Origin: Acanthaster planci
Taxonomy: Eukaryota > Echinodermata > Asteroidea > Valvatida > Acanthasteridae
Length of the DNA stretch: 42,107 nucleotides
NCBI RefSeq assembly: GCF_001949145.1
Contig: NW_019091454.1
Location: 2,936-45,042, forward strand
Direction of reading: 5' to 3'
Shown: positions 20,030-30,960 of the stretch, piece after piece
How the letters are laid out: each line of letters starts with the position of its first letter
Position numbering within the stretch: the stretch's first letter is position 1
The notes under the pieces: model-generated
Databases searched by the model: none
What the model was told of the DNA's origin: nothing
Seen by the model: only the letters and a program-made list of their open reading frames with translations
Position numbers and translations under genes: made by a program

Positions 20030-23000
20030 GTAAGAATAAAGTAAACCCTTGTCATCTTCAGTGCTTTACAAGAAGATGGTACGTTACTTTGTACGCTCAA
20101 AAGTTCAACTCGGGTGGTCTACCTTCTCGCTTCCAGCGGGTAGTGGGTACCGTAGCTTTTTGGATTATGTCTGCCTCAATAACTTTCAAACCTCAGTATG
20201 ATTGGTGTGAGAACGGCTATGGGTATGTTCATGGGTATGTTCAACAAAAGTCTGTATAATTCTTTGATGAGGTGTGATATCCCGCCTGAGTGTTGTAAAA
20301 TGTGAAGAAACCGGTCGCTGATTTAGGACCGATATGGGCTCTGATTTAGCTAAATCTTAGCCCGATCGCACCGTGACTGATTTCTCACGTTCTGGTTGCG
20401 ACCACCACCTGCTGTTCCCGGGGATCTCAGACAACGTTGATACCAGTATCTCAGCACCTACCACACACACCCACACTCACCTTAAATGCCTACTGAGGAC
20501 ATTCCTTTCTTTCGTGCAGTTAAGAAAACTCAGTAAAAATACTCATATTTCTTGAACTAGGAACACGATTTTCAGCTATTTTTTGTAGGTTTCTTCGACT
20601 ATTCCTATGCCTTTTACGACGGATGACCCCTACCCCAAAATGCCTCTAAACCTCTTTTTCAGAGTAGAGGAAACGTCCCGTGGATGTGTGTAAGTGCGCA
20701 GAACGTCTTTCTTTCCTGCATCGTGTGGACGTCTTTTGTTCACAAGTCCACACTAGGTATGTAAGGTTAGCGCACAATTCCGCTTTCGAATGTGAATGTT
20801 CCTCAGTGACGTTCAGTATCGCTCTGACTCTTTTTGTTCGCACACTCTCAACCACGGTATCTACCATTTTAATTTACAAATCAGCACAAACAAACAGATG
20901 TACTAACGCAGCAAACAATAACAGAAACGTGTTGAACAAAAAACCTTGGCCCTTAAGTTACACAACTACCTTAGCAACCGACAGAGCGTCTCGCGATCAC
21001 CGTGAAACGCCCGGCAAGGAAAATTACGGATGGTGTGATCGCAGAGCGGGAAAAGTAAAACGTATTTCATTGGTCTCCGACGGCTATCGGGGGGAACCAA
21101 ACCATTTTTTTCATATGGGAAATCTTTTTCTTATTCTACAAATGATGGGATGTACAAAATTGCTGTATGACAGCCCAATGAGCGAAGAAGTCGCGCTTGC
21201 ACATAGCGAGTAAAGGCCGGCCGATAACTTAGGCGAAAGCAAGCGAGTTCGTTCAAAACACCTAAAGCGAAATTCGCAGCGAATTTCATCTGACGCCCCA
21301 AATCACAATCATTTTTGCTTTCGTGTATGAACTGACCTTTAAATGTAGGGATAGTAATCAAACACTCTGTTCATTATAGTGACTACTTCAGAGTCTCCGT
21401 TTGATTGAATAAGCAATACATTATACTAATATTCAATAGCTTTGCGATTTTCGTTAGCTTCTAAAACGAACATCTAGCAGACTGTCTCCAGAGTAAGCAT
21501 GTCCATTTAGATTGTGTTTTGATGGCATGGGTCCAGATCGCAAACGGTGATCCGTCGTTGGTTCACGGAAACCACAACTCGCCTATGGGTGCAAACCAAT
21601 GTTAAGGCCGGTTCATGCAGGCAAATGTTAGAGCAAAGCCGATTTGACGTCATGAGAGATTTGCAGCGAAGTTTCGCTCGAGATGAAAGTAGGGCGTAGT
21701 GAAGGTGTCTTTGGGGTGTGCCAGAGTCATTTTGCCGACTTGTAACTTGTTCGCCATCAAATGTCTTGCAAACTTTACGGAGTGAGAAAAATGGAAATCT
21801 TTGGTACCTTTCAATGTATATTCTTTATGTACCAAAAGGCCCCATCCCTGATCGAGACTCAGATGGGTGCAGAAACACCTCTGCGTGGATCTTCGCACGC
21901 ATGTGTATCAACTCCGAGCGGAACAAAAGAGGGCGTTTTTGTATTCACAAACATTGATCTCCACTGTAGACTGGATAGGACATCGCATCCAAAACGAGTC
22001 CCGCGTATGCGTATTTTCAAGAGGGTAAATAACAAGCGTTGCGAATTTCGTTGCATGTACTTTCAAATGGAGTTTTTCAAAAACTGGTTGAGGTTTTTGT
22101 GCTCCAATCGTCAGATTTCGAAGAAAAACTGAATTCTGCACCTGAAATGGATAAATTTGGAAAGATTAATGGTTGAGGTGTACGCAGCACTGAATTACCG
22201 GAGATCAACGTCAAGTTTGGAAGACGGAACAGCAGGAAATGTGAGTCACACTTTTTTAGTTTCAGAAAGTTTCTCAAGTTGTACTTTATAATGCTTAACT
22301 TTAAACCTGTATCAATGGGCCAATTAAGAAATTTATGACAGTCTATCTAGCCTATCTCGAAGTTGGGAGCGTCTGAAATGCTACTTATTGGCAAAAGTAG
22401 TTTCAAAAACTGAACGACTAATTTGTCGTTTATTTTCCCCAGATTTCACCGGAAAAATCTCCAAGACAGCCATGATTTGTGTTTGTCGGATCTAAAGACG
22501 CACGAAACCCAATTTCTGTAACAGACGATGTGATATGAGTGACAGAATTCTGCTGACGTTTCTGTTGAATGAAGTTACAAACAGCGGAATTCAAAGTCAA
22601 CACAATGAAAGAAACCTTGTCTACATAACAAAATTATTCGTTCTCAGTTAAAACTGACTTTTTTATGCTGAAAAGTAGTTATTAAATGTAAATCTTCAAG
22701 TCAGGTTGTGAACTCAACTTTTTAAGCTAAATTAATAAGTGTCTGTTTTAAAAACGGCAGTAAGTTTGGTTGTTCATTTAAAGCTGTGCTCACTTTGTGC
22801 TGACAGAAAAGATTCTCACACTTCCATATGCCGCATGTCGGTTTTCAGTAAAATTTCCCCCATGAATTTTATTTAGTACAATTTTCCTGAAAGTGTGTAA
22901 AATGTTGGCCCATTGAAACCAGACAGAAAAACACGTAGACAGTTTGGACATCATATTTACTGACAAAACCTATTTCATGTCCTGGTGAAATTCTCAAAGT

Positions 23001-25161
23001 TTTACACACTGAATAAATCACGATTGAACCGACCTCAAATGAAAATATTGCTAAAGCGAGACCGTAGACAATATGTGTAAAAAATTAATTAAAACAAACA
23101 CACACAAAAATAAGTTTACATTATTGCTTACGAGTGGGTTAAATGATAAGAAAATGGTCAATTATTTCCGGAAATTATATTCTGGCATTTTCTGTGTATT
23201 TTTGGCTTTTTTCGGGAGGGAGGCTGAGGGCTTAGCCATCATCCCATGAGAAAAAGGTATGTTGACCAGAAATGCAAAGCACACAGCATCACATTACCCT
23301 TCTGAAGCGCCGCCATGTTCGGCCGCGCATTTAGTGATAAATAATAATGCGCGATGTCCTATCCAGTTTATAATTATAATGGAGATCAATGCTCACAACT
23401 CAGGCGCACCATAAGGCGCGCAAGTAAATACGCGTCTCACGCAGAGCACGCTGAGTACGCGCAACTAATTTATTCCGGCATGTATGGTCCTTGCGGACAC
23501 GCAGAAAGCGTGCAAGAACCCAGTTGTAACCACATGTCTTTCTTTCGCCGATTGGGTGTGCACTTCAACTCGGGGCGGATAGGCCACTCTCATTTTGCCC
23601 AAAACTTATGTGGGCAGCCAAAGTTTAGAAAAATGTCACCTTCTGATTGGTTTTAGATTTTACCTCAAATTTGTTCAAAATGAAAATTTGTCAATAAATT
23701 TTAAAAAGTGTTCATATTTTCATTTAGTATTCATTAGCACGCGTATTGTATAAATCTGGTGGTGGGATTTTTAATCCTTTGTGAATTGTTCTTTTACTTT
23801 TGTGACCAACGGCCAACCATAGTTTTAGCATCCAACTGAAAAAAAATACGACTGCAACGCCAAAATAGTAGACCCTATTGTGAACAGCAAAACTAGCAGC
23901 TGACACGTTGATGAACAAAGCAGTGAGAATTCTGCCCACGTAAATATGAATACACCTTATGTGCAAAATTAATGGAGAGGGGGTACGCGACGTGATTTAT
24001 GATAGATGCTAAATATGTTCAAGCCTTCAAGTCATAACCATGCAGAGTTATCGCGTAATGCCCCAGACTTCCACATGGCGGCTTTGCAACGTAGCTTATA
24101 ACCTCTCTCGGGATGTCAGACCAGTGGCGAATCTTGGGTAAACTTTCCGTGGTGGGGGGGGGTCGGAGGTGCACACATTTCTTAAAGGGGGATTTTGTAG
24201 TTGAAGAAACTTTGTGGATATTGGACAGTGGACACAGCTGAGGTGTACAGTTGGGATCGAGCTCACATCGGAATGAAAAAGTGTTAAAAGATGTTGCTCA
24301 AAAATATCAATGAATCGAAATCACTCAGGGATAATATGGTTCGACTCGACCTGACTACAAACCATGATTTAATAACTCCATTCTTGAGTCGAAAATCTAC
24401 TGACTCGTCTCAACACTGACCTAAAGTATGGAACCCCAAAATGTACCAATTTAAGATAAATACTGGATAAATGTTGTCTGATGATGTCCTCAATCTACAA
24501 TGTGAAATTCTCAATCCATTATGTGATGTTGTCAATTAATTCTGTTATCGCATAAACGATAAAAGTCATTACTCGCTGAAAACACGCGAGGGCGCCCTTT
24601 GGCTTTTATTGTTTGCTTTCATGTAGGCGGGACCGTGAATGATCACGTGACTGGGCTGTAACGTTTGGGTTCGCGAGTTTCTTGGATACGAAGTGTCCTT
24701 ATGCAAATTGGTTAAACTTTAGGCAGAAATTGCAGTTTTCAGCGTCCCTTTCGTGAATGGGAAAGGCGGCAAGCTTCATTTTTGGACAGTTGGTGCTAGC
24801 AGTTGCACCCAAAAAAATTTCCACCACCTCCCCGCCACCACCATTATTAAGTCTTTTGGTTTGGGGCAATGAAATGGTATGGTAGAGCGACTCGCAGCAG
24901 CAACTTTAAAGTTAAGCCGTTTGATTGTTTATTGTTGAAGTTAACCATTGTTGGAATTCACAACAATTTTCTCTTTACTGTTAGAGTTTTGCCTATCGCA
25001 AATTCAGCGGTGGCCAAGCAACTATTCCTACCGCAAGTTTAACGGTGGATAGGCTAACCCTACCGCAAGTACAGTGGTGGGCCCATACAAAAAAAAAACC
25101 AATAAATGTCAATTTCTCAGTTAAGGCAAACTCCCACAGTGGTTCCCGCTACCCTTTATGT
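20030..25161. other. Large intergenic region without supported genes
   Basis: About 5 kb. A 177-codon plus-strand frame (20680-21213) has no recognised domain and overlaps repeat-like sequence. TAAGGCCGGTTCATGC at about 21603, with GATTTGCAGCGAAGTTTCGC further on, resembles a DNA-transposon end. A CAGTGGCG end lies at 24122-24129. Otherwise AT-rich sequence in which I see nothing specific. Confidence 0.4.
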
Positions 25162-25385
25162 TCGTTGTCTTTGGGGCCTGCAGACTCGTCTCCGTGTTGG
25201 GTTGAAGTTCGTACAAGTACTCAGTGTACATACGTACGTTGAGCATTCCACCAAATGGTTGGATTTCTGGGTACGAGCTCTTTAATATTTTGTAATCCCA
25301 CAGGTTTTTTACAAAAAGACATGCCATAATCGGGAGGGATCATAGAAATATTTCTATAGACCCTTAATTTGGGACTGGTACTTTC
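25162..25385. repeat. Dispersed repeat B, copy 1
   Basis: It matches 34112-34352 over its length: GGGGCCTGCAGACTCGTCTC, GCATTCCACCAAAT, GGTTTTTTACAAAAA and GGGAGGGATCA. No inverted ends seen and no coding capacity. Family not recognised. Confidence 0.65.
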
Positions 25386-25711
25386 CAATTCGAGCATTCA
25401 GAGCTGAGCGCATAGTTTTACTACAATTTGGGGTATCTTTGGGGAAAGACGAATCAAACAAATTTTTTGTGGCTAACCCCCATAACGTTGAAACGAAAAG
25501 TGATCGTCTGGCCATAATCTTGAATTTCAAGTGGAAAAACGGAGGCCAACCTCTTCTTGAGAGTCATCAGGTGGTGCTATTTTGGTCCGATTTTGCACCG
25601 TTTTCTATGGGCGCGTATTTGGTGTAGTGCAACCTGTTGCGTTGACTTTCGGGAATTTTTATGAAAATCTTTTCAAGAAGGTCAATTTTCCAGGCACTTT
25701 TTCGGTCATGA

Positions 25712-26261
25712 CTATTGCAGAACAACTGTTGGTGTCACGTTAACCGCCAACAGTGGCCAAGTATCACGTCTGGGATGGAAACACACTGGATGGCCAGCAA
25801 CTTGCCGGCGCCTTGTACAGTATTCGAGAAATGTGCAAAAACGTTCGAACGTCACACAAGAAATGGAATAGCCCGTGGGCACACTCATAATAAAGATCCT
25901 CATTAACGGAAAAACCAAGTAGATTAAGGTCGTTCGGGTGAACAGGAAGTAAACGGAAGGCAGATTTAACATCAGACTTGGCCATTAGGGCCCCCTTACC
26001 CAGCTTTGAAACCAGTGCAACTGCATTATCGAAACTAGTGTACGAAACTGCAGTATTGATAGGGTAAATGTGATCATTGACAGGTTGGGCAGGAGATGGT
26101 AGGTTGTGAATTACACGAAACTCACTGGGTACTTGCTTGGGCAAAAGGCCAATAGGTGAGCAAAGGAGGACTAGAAAATGGGCCCACAATCCGGCCCAAC
26201 TACAATTCCTTATCAATTTTTTTTGCTGCAAAATAGCTGGATGTTCCCGCGCCGAGACCAA
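25712..26261 (-). pseudogene. DIRS-like reverse transcriptase, frameshifted and truncated
   Basis: The minus-strand frame 26261-25764 contains SPIGLLPKQ, FRVIHNL, YTSFDNAV, AKSDVKSAFRLLPVHP and LLGF, the hallmark pattern of the DIRS/YR retrotransposon reverse transcriptase. After about 25880 the similarity continues in another frame (25712-25972: GYSISCVTFERF, FLEYC), so there is a frameshift. The active-site YLDD region, RNase H and tyrosine recombinase are absent downstream. It is a dead fragment of a host retrotransposon, oriented opposite to the ApeC genes. Confidence 0.75.
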
Positions 26262-26327
26262 ATTTCGGGTAGTTGAACCAACTCTTTAGACCTGCATACC
26301 CAAGTCGAAAACCAAAAGAAAACCCGT

Positions 26328-27203
26328 TCAATAGGAAATTGGCATTTGTTTGTTAAGATACGAACTGAGAAAGGGCCGCATTTTATTTATCTTCACCGGT
26401 GTTGGCAGTTGATTGTGGGGGACCTTACTTTCGGGCTGCACTGCGGTTGGAGGAACTGCAATCATCGGCTGAATGGGCCGCGGACATGAAATTTGCACAC
26501 TTCTGTGTAAAGCAACTACCATTCTGATGCAACGACCGCGGTTGAAGTCAAAACAGATTTCGGCATTCTGATCTCGCTGGAACATCGCATCGCCGGGAAT
26601 GAAGTTTCCCGAGCCGACAAATGCGCGTACTTGGCTGTCCCTTCCGGTGGCGGTGAAGGGGCGAAAAGTAGGTGCCTTTGTCGGAGCCCCCAACAGCGTA
26701 AGCCACAATTCAGTGTCAATTGAAGCCCATGAACGAGTCGGTGCACGCGTTTGCTTTAGGCGAAACTGAACATCATAATCCCGGCAACCGAAACCTGCAT
26801 GACGATATGCCGCTGAACGAGTGATGTCAGCGTATTTAAGCAATTGCCCCGCCTTAGTTGGACGCAGAACCATAATGGAGGAGAAAATCAGAAAAGCCAA
26901 GGTCCACTGCTCGACTGATATTATGCGCTGTGGTTGGTGATGGGGGCGGATTTGCGATGTTGGGGATTCGGTCGATCCTAGCATAAATACACGGTCACTG
27001 CAGGCTGTGGAAACACTTCGATAAGGACGCAAGAGCAAACCGAAATTCACAATTCCCCATTCCAAATTTGTCTTGTAATTGCTATGGGGGACCTCCGAAG
27101 CCAGATCGTCGCAAATACTGGTGAGGGACGAACTGCAAGCGTCAGACGTGGTAACGAGGATACGGCCAGAACTGAGTCGGCGGGTTCGGCGACAAAGAAA
27201 CAT
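26328..27203 (-). pseudogene. DIRS-like ORF1 (gag-type) relic upstream of the reverse transcriptase
   Basis: A 291-codon open frame. It shows ISVEQWTLAFLIFSS, LLKYADITRSAAYRHAGFG, YDVQFRLKQ, SWASIDTELWL and a Cys motif CFDFNRGRC, which I associate with the ORF1 of DIRS-like and related retrotransposons. After GRC the expected second half of the knuckle continues in a neighbouring frame (QKCANF...HSADDC), so a small indel breaks it. It lies directly 5' of the RT relic on the same strand. Family call moderate, non-functional state likely. Confidence 0.6.
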
Positions 27204-27269
27204 TCAGGGCAGACGACATAGAATTGACCAGTGGTGATGTTGAACCTATGGCAAAGGGTAGGGAATTCC

Positions 27270-27332
27270 ATATCTGCCGTCGTGCGTCGCCCGTCGTGCG
27301 TCGCCCGTCGTTTTTTTGTCACGATTGCGCAG
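27270..27332. repeat. CGTCGTGCGTCGCC minisatellite at the gap edge
   Basis: Two full 14-bp units and a partial one, CCGTCGTGCGTCGC repeated, then a T7 tract right before the Ns. Similar CGACG-rich sequence lies beyond the gap at 28316-28620, so the gap is probably caused by this repeat. Confidence 0.6.
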
Positions 27333-27957
27333 NNNNNNNNNNNNNNNNNNNNNNNNNNNNNNNNNNNNNNNNNNNNNNNNNNNNNNNNNNNNNNNNNNNN
27401 NNNNNNNNNNNNNNNNNNNNNNNNNNNNNNNNNNNNNNNNNNNNNNNNNNNNNNNNNNNNNNNNNNNNNNNNNNNNNNNNNNNNNNNNNNNNNNNNNNNN
27501 NNNNNNNNNNNNNNNNNNNNNNNNNNNNNNNNNNNNNNNNNNNNNNNNNNNNNNNNNNNNNNNNNNNNNNNNNNNNNNNNNNNNNNNNNNNNNNNNNNNN
27601 NNNNNNNNNNNNNNNNNNNNNNNNNNNNNNNNNNNNNNNNNNNNNNNNNNNNNNNNNNNNNNNNNNNNNNNNNNNNNNNNNNNNNNNNNNNNNNNNNNNN
27701 NNNNNNNNNNNNNNNNNNNNNNNNNNNNNNNNNNNNNNNNNNNNNNNNNNNNNNNNNNNNNNNNNNNNNNNNNNNNNNNNNNNNNNNNNNNNNNNNNNNN
27801 NNNNNNNNNNNNNNNNNNNNNNNNNNNNNNNNNNNNNNNNNNNNNNNNNNNNNNNNNNNNNNNNNNNNNNNNNNNNNNNNNNNNNNNNNNNNNNNNNNNN
27901 NNNNNNNNNNNNNNNNNNNNNNNNNNNNNNNNNNNNNNNNNNNNNNNNNNNNNNNNN
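27333..27957. other. Assembly gap (625 N)
   Basis: Unknown bases. Any reading frame spanning it is meaningless. Confidence 0.99.
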
Positions 27958-28315
27958 GTCATATTTTCTGAAGTGGTAATTGCCCCCAACAATGCATTTA
28001 ATAAACAGTTTGTTATCCACAGCACATCTACTATTTCTGGATTTCAAGGTGAAATTGAGAGGACAAGATGGAATATCTGTATCGGTTGGCAGATTTCTTC
28101 CTGGAATTTGATGAAAACAAGTCGGCACATTTTTACACTATGCAAATTAGAATAATACTGTGGATAAGTTGGCCGGAACATTTTTGCTGAAAATGCTTTT
28201 CCCCCAAAAAAATTTGGCTGAATTCTCAGAGTGTACTGTGCAAGCAAGGGCTGGGGGAAGGAAATGAAAGAAAACAGTAAAGGCGCCCTCTGTAAACACC
28301 ATGAAGCAAAGAGCG

Positions 28316-28620
28316 ACAGCACACGACACGTTGCGTCGTGCGCCGTGCCGTGCGTCGCGTCGTACTTCAGGCAACATAATAGACGACGCGATGCACGACA
28401 CGACGCACGACAGTGCCATGCGACGGGCGACGAAAGACGCGACGTTTAGGCAGAAAAAATTTGCAGCAAGGAAAGGACCTAAGACAGCACGACGTGACGG
28501 GCGACGGCACGACACGACGCGACACGTCGTGTGTGTACAAACGTAATGGTAAGAAGGCGACGGTGCGACTCAACAGCACCACGCAAGAGAGCTGCAGTGC
28601 CGTCGCATCGTGTAGTTGCG
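28316..28620. repeat. GC-rich degenerate CGACG/CACGACG array with inverted segments
   Basis: Many CGACG, CACGACACGACG and GTCGTG motifs. The segments at about 28330-28361 and 28383-28412 are approximate inverted copies that could fold. Base composition differs sharply from the AT-rich surroundings. Probably part of the same element as the gap-edge repeat. Confidence 0.5.
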
Positions 28621-28726
28621 TCGCCTGGAAGGAGGCTCAGTAAATAGAGAGAGAAATGTGTGTCCTAAATAGTACACCATAGGCATTAACTACGCAAAGT
28701 ATGATGCCTGGACTACACAATTAAAG

Positions 28727-29075
28727 GATTAAGAACATTGCATAATGGTTTGAACACGTGGCATAATGGAATGAGAATTTTACCTAACAGACTGACAACA
28801 ACACATCGTGGATTGACAACATCCCACAATGGTTGGACAACATCCCATAATGGTTTGACATCACATAATAGAATGACAATATAACGTTTAATACAGTTTG
28901 ACAACGTCACAGAGCTTATTGAGAACTTCACACAGTAGATTGACAACATCACGTAATGGTTGGACATCAAATAATGATTTGAACGCATCCCATAATGGAC
29001 TGACAACATCACATAAGGGTTTAACAACATCACAAAATGGATTGAGAACTTCAAATGACAGATTGGTACATTTGG
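28727..29075. repeat. 21-bp minisatellite upstream of gene 3
   Basis: About 16 imperfect units near the consensus GATTGACAACATCACATA..., for example at 28832, 28940 and 29004. A diverged array of the same unit lies upstream of gene 4 (39723-40142). Not protein coding: both strands read as low-complexity frames only. Confidence 0.75.
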
Positions 29076-29989
29076 CGTTCCTACAGGCAGAGTTGACTTA
29101 ATAGTTATCCATATGGTCGCCGTAGCCTTGCTTTCACAAAATTAAATTTGCATTTAAGTACCAGTACACAAAATAATCCGCAAGGGAAACGGACATAGGA
29201 AAATCCAACATTAAACTGAATTAAATTATATTCAATGAAACTGAAATCGTACTTCAAGATTCAAAGAAATTTTATTTCTCATGGGTCTTAGATCTTTAAA
29301 CACATTTATAAGGTAGATGTCCCATATAAGAAAAAAATAAAAGACGAACAAAAGGAAGTACTAGGTCCAGACCATAAACAAGGTTGGGGAGGCGGTCTTT
29401 ACTTACTGTGCTACTGACTGGCACCGAGTGAGGAGTTGGTGAAATTGTATATTTTTTACAGCGTTAGTCAAAACAGCCGACACGCTGTACACATTTTGAT
29501 GTTGGTCTTTTCATGATGGGAGCTGCAAAATGTTCGGTGTTTTGTCGTATTCGAAGAAGCTGGAGTTGTCGGGGTAGTGTTATAGACGGACGCTTTAAAA
29601 GCAGAATCGGATTTTAAAATCATTATTAATACACCATAAATGCACGACCAGGAGGGTGAAAATAGTTGATTGAACAGTGAGTAATGTGTCACAAAATATT
29701 TTTTCAGAGAGACCGAAATAGTTTGCGTAGCGAGAATGGGACAATCCAACTTTAATACATTAGTGTTTAACACCGTGCTCATTAAATCTAAGGAAGCAAA
29801 GCAGCCTCGAAGACAAAGTGCAACAAACGCAAGAACTACTATACATCACGATGTTCACCTTTCCGTCCTTGGACTCAAACAACGTGAATAATGATAATTA
29901 CTTGAAGCCTTTGGTTAGAATCTGTCAATAGAAAACGGCAAAATGATTTCTTTGTCAATTACCCTATATTTTGTCGATTATGTCGTGTC

Positions 29990-30164
29990 AATCAAACTGA
30001 TAAAGATAACCAGCCCTTTCAAATGAATATTTACCTCTGAGGCAATGCAAATGGGATTCCTCAAAACACGCCGCATAGGTGATGCTCACTTAAAGACACA
30101 GGCTCGTATACGCAGACTTCATTTAACTGTACTGTTCTTTGCGAGCAACAGGGCTTTAAACAAG
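29990..30164 (+). promoter_or_regulatory. Gene 3 promoter-proximal block and putative non-coding exon 1
   Basis: TGATAAAGATAA (29998-30009), octamer ATGCAAAT (30045-30052) directly abutting kappaB-like GGGATTCCTC (30053-30062), then a region ending in the donor AACAAG/GTAAGT after 30164. The acceptor is at 30602-30604, five bases before the ATG. The block is identical in gene 4. Confidence 0.6.
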
Positions 30165-30608
30165 GTAAGTTCCATATCCAATTATGTACATGAAGATGTC
30201 AGTATTTTTAGTGATAGGCAACGCATTACTACATGTAACTGACTCTTGAATAATTGTTTAGTACTTAATACGCACTTAAAGATTCGAAGAAATGAAATTC
30301 AGGAACAATGCCGGTCAACTTGTCATTCTGAAATGATTGTCTACATTCCCTACGACAGCAGGTTTATTCCTTTTTCCTCATAATTTATCCGAGAGTTATG
30401 TACGTCTTTTTTGCAACGTATTTTCAACTGTCTGTTGGGTTTTTACCACTCTTTGAGTATTGAGTGCTTCGTGTTTCCATCAGCAAAGAATTAATAGTCA
30501 CGAAATAACGTTGTTCGAATACATGTATTTGCAGATAGAAAACGTGTTAAAAAAGGATGCATGCGTGAGACGTGAAAAACAATGCATTCCTCTTCCCCTC
30601 TTAGCACG

Positions 30609-30960
30609 ATGGACAACATTATGAGACCACTCCTTCTCGTTGCCTTCTTCAGTTCAGCGGTATGGGCCTCTAAGCTACCTAGCATCTGGCCTAGGGGAAC
30701 CTACGCCCTGCCCATGCCTATCGGTGGCTGCCCCAATACTTACTACTACTGGAAGACCGGCCGGAGGTACCAGGACACCACAGACGTCTTCCCCAACAAC
30801 AAGTGGTCTAACCCGTTGCACTTATATGGCTCGAAGTCTTGGACACACGTAGAGCAGAACTTTTGTGTCAAGACAGACTACAATATGGGTGGTGGGAGCA
30901 ACCCAGATTGGGAGCCAGGACAGTACTGCATCTTTAAAAAGGGAAAGTTCTGTCCAGACC
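30609..30960 (+). CDS. Gene 3 coding exon 1: signal peptide plus first half of ApeC
   Basis: 352 bp, donor GACC/GTGAGT. It encodes WPRGTYALPMPIGGC, YYWKTGRRYQDT, HLYGSKSWTHVEQNFC and QYCIFKKGKFC. About 26 base differences from gene 4, roughly 17 changing an amino acid by hand count. Confidence 0.87.

Noticed and set aside
20680-21213. 177-codon plus-strand frame
   Set aside because: No recognised domain, mixed composition, no splice context or conserved partner, and its 3' end runs into repeat-like sequence.
27224-28155. Reading frames of 246-279 codons across the gap
   Set aside because: They consist mostly of unknown bases (N) and have no meaning.
28727-29075. Regular 21-bp repeats considered as a CRISPR array
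   Set aside because: The units are contiguous without spacers, and the genome is animal; it is a minisatellite.
30045-30242. 65-codon frame, nearly identical at 41115-41312
   Set aside because: Lies across the promoter block and donor site; gene 2's homologous sequence does not keep the frame. The identity reflects the duplicated non-coding tract.
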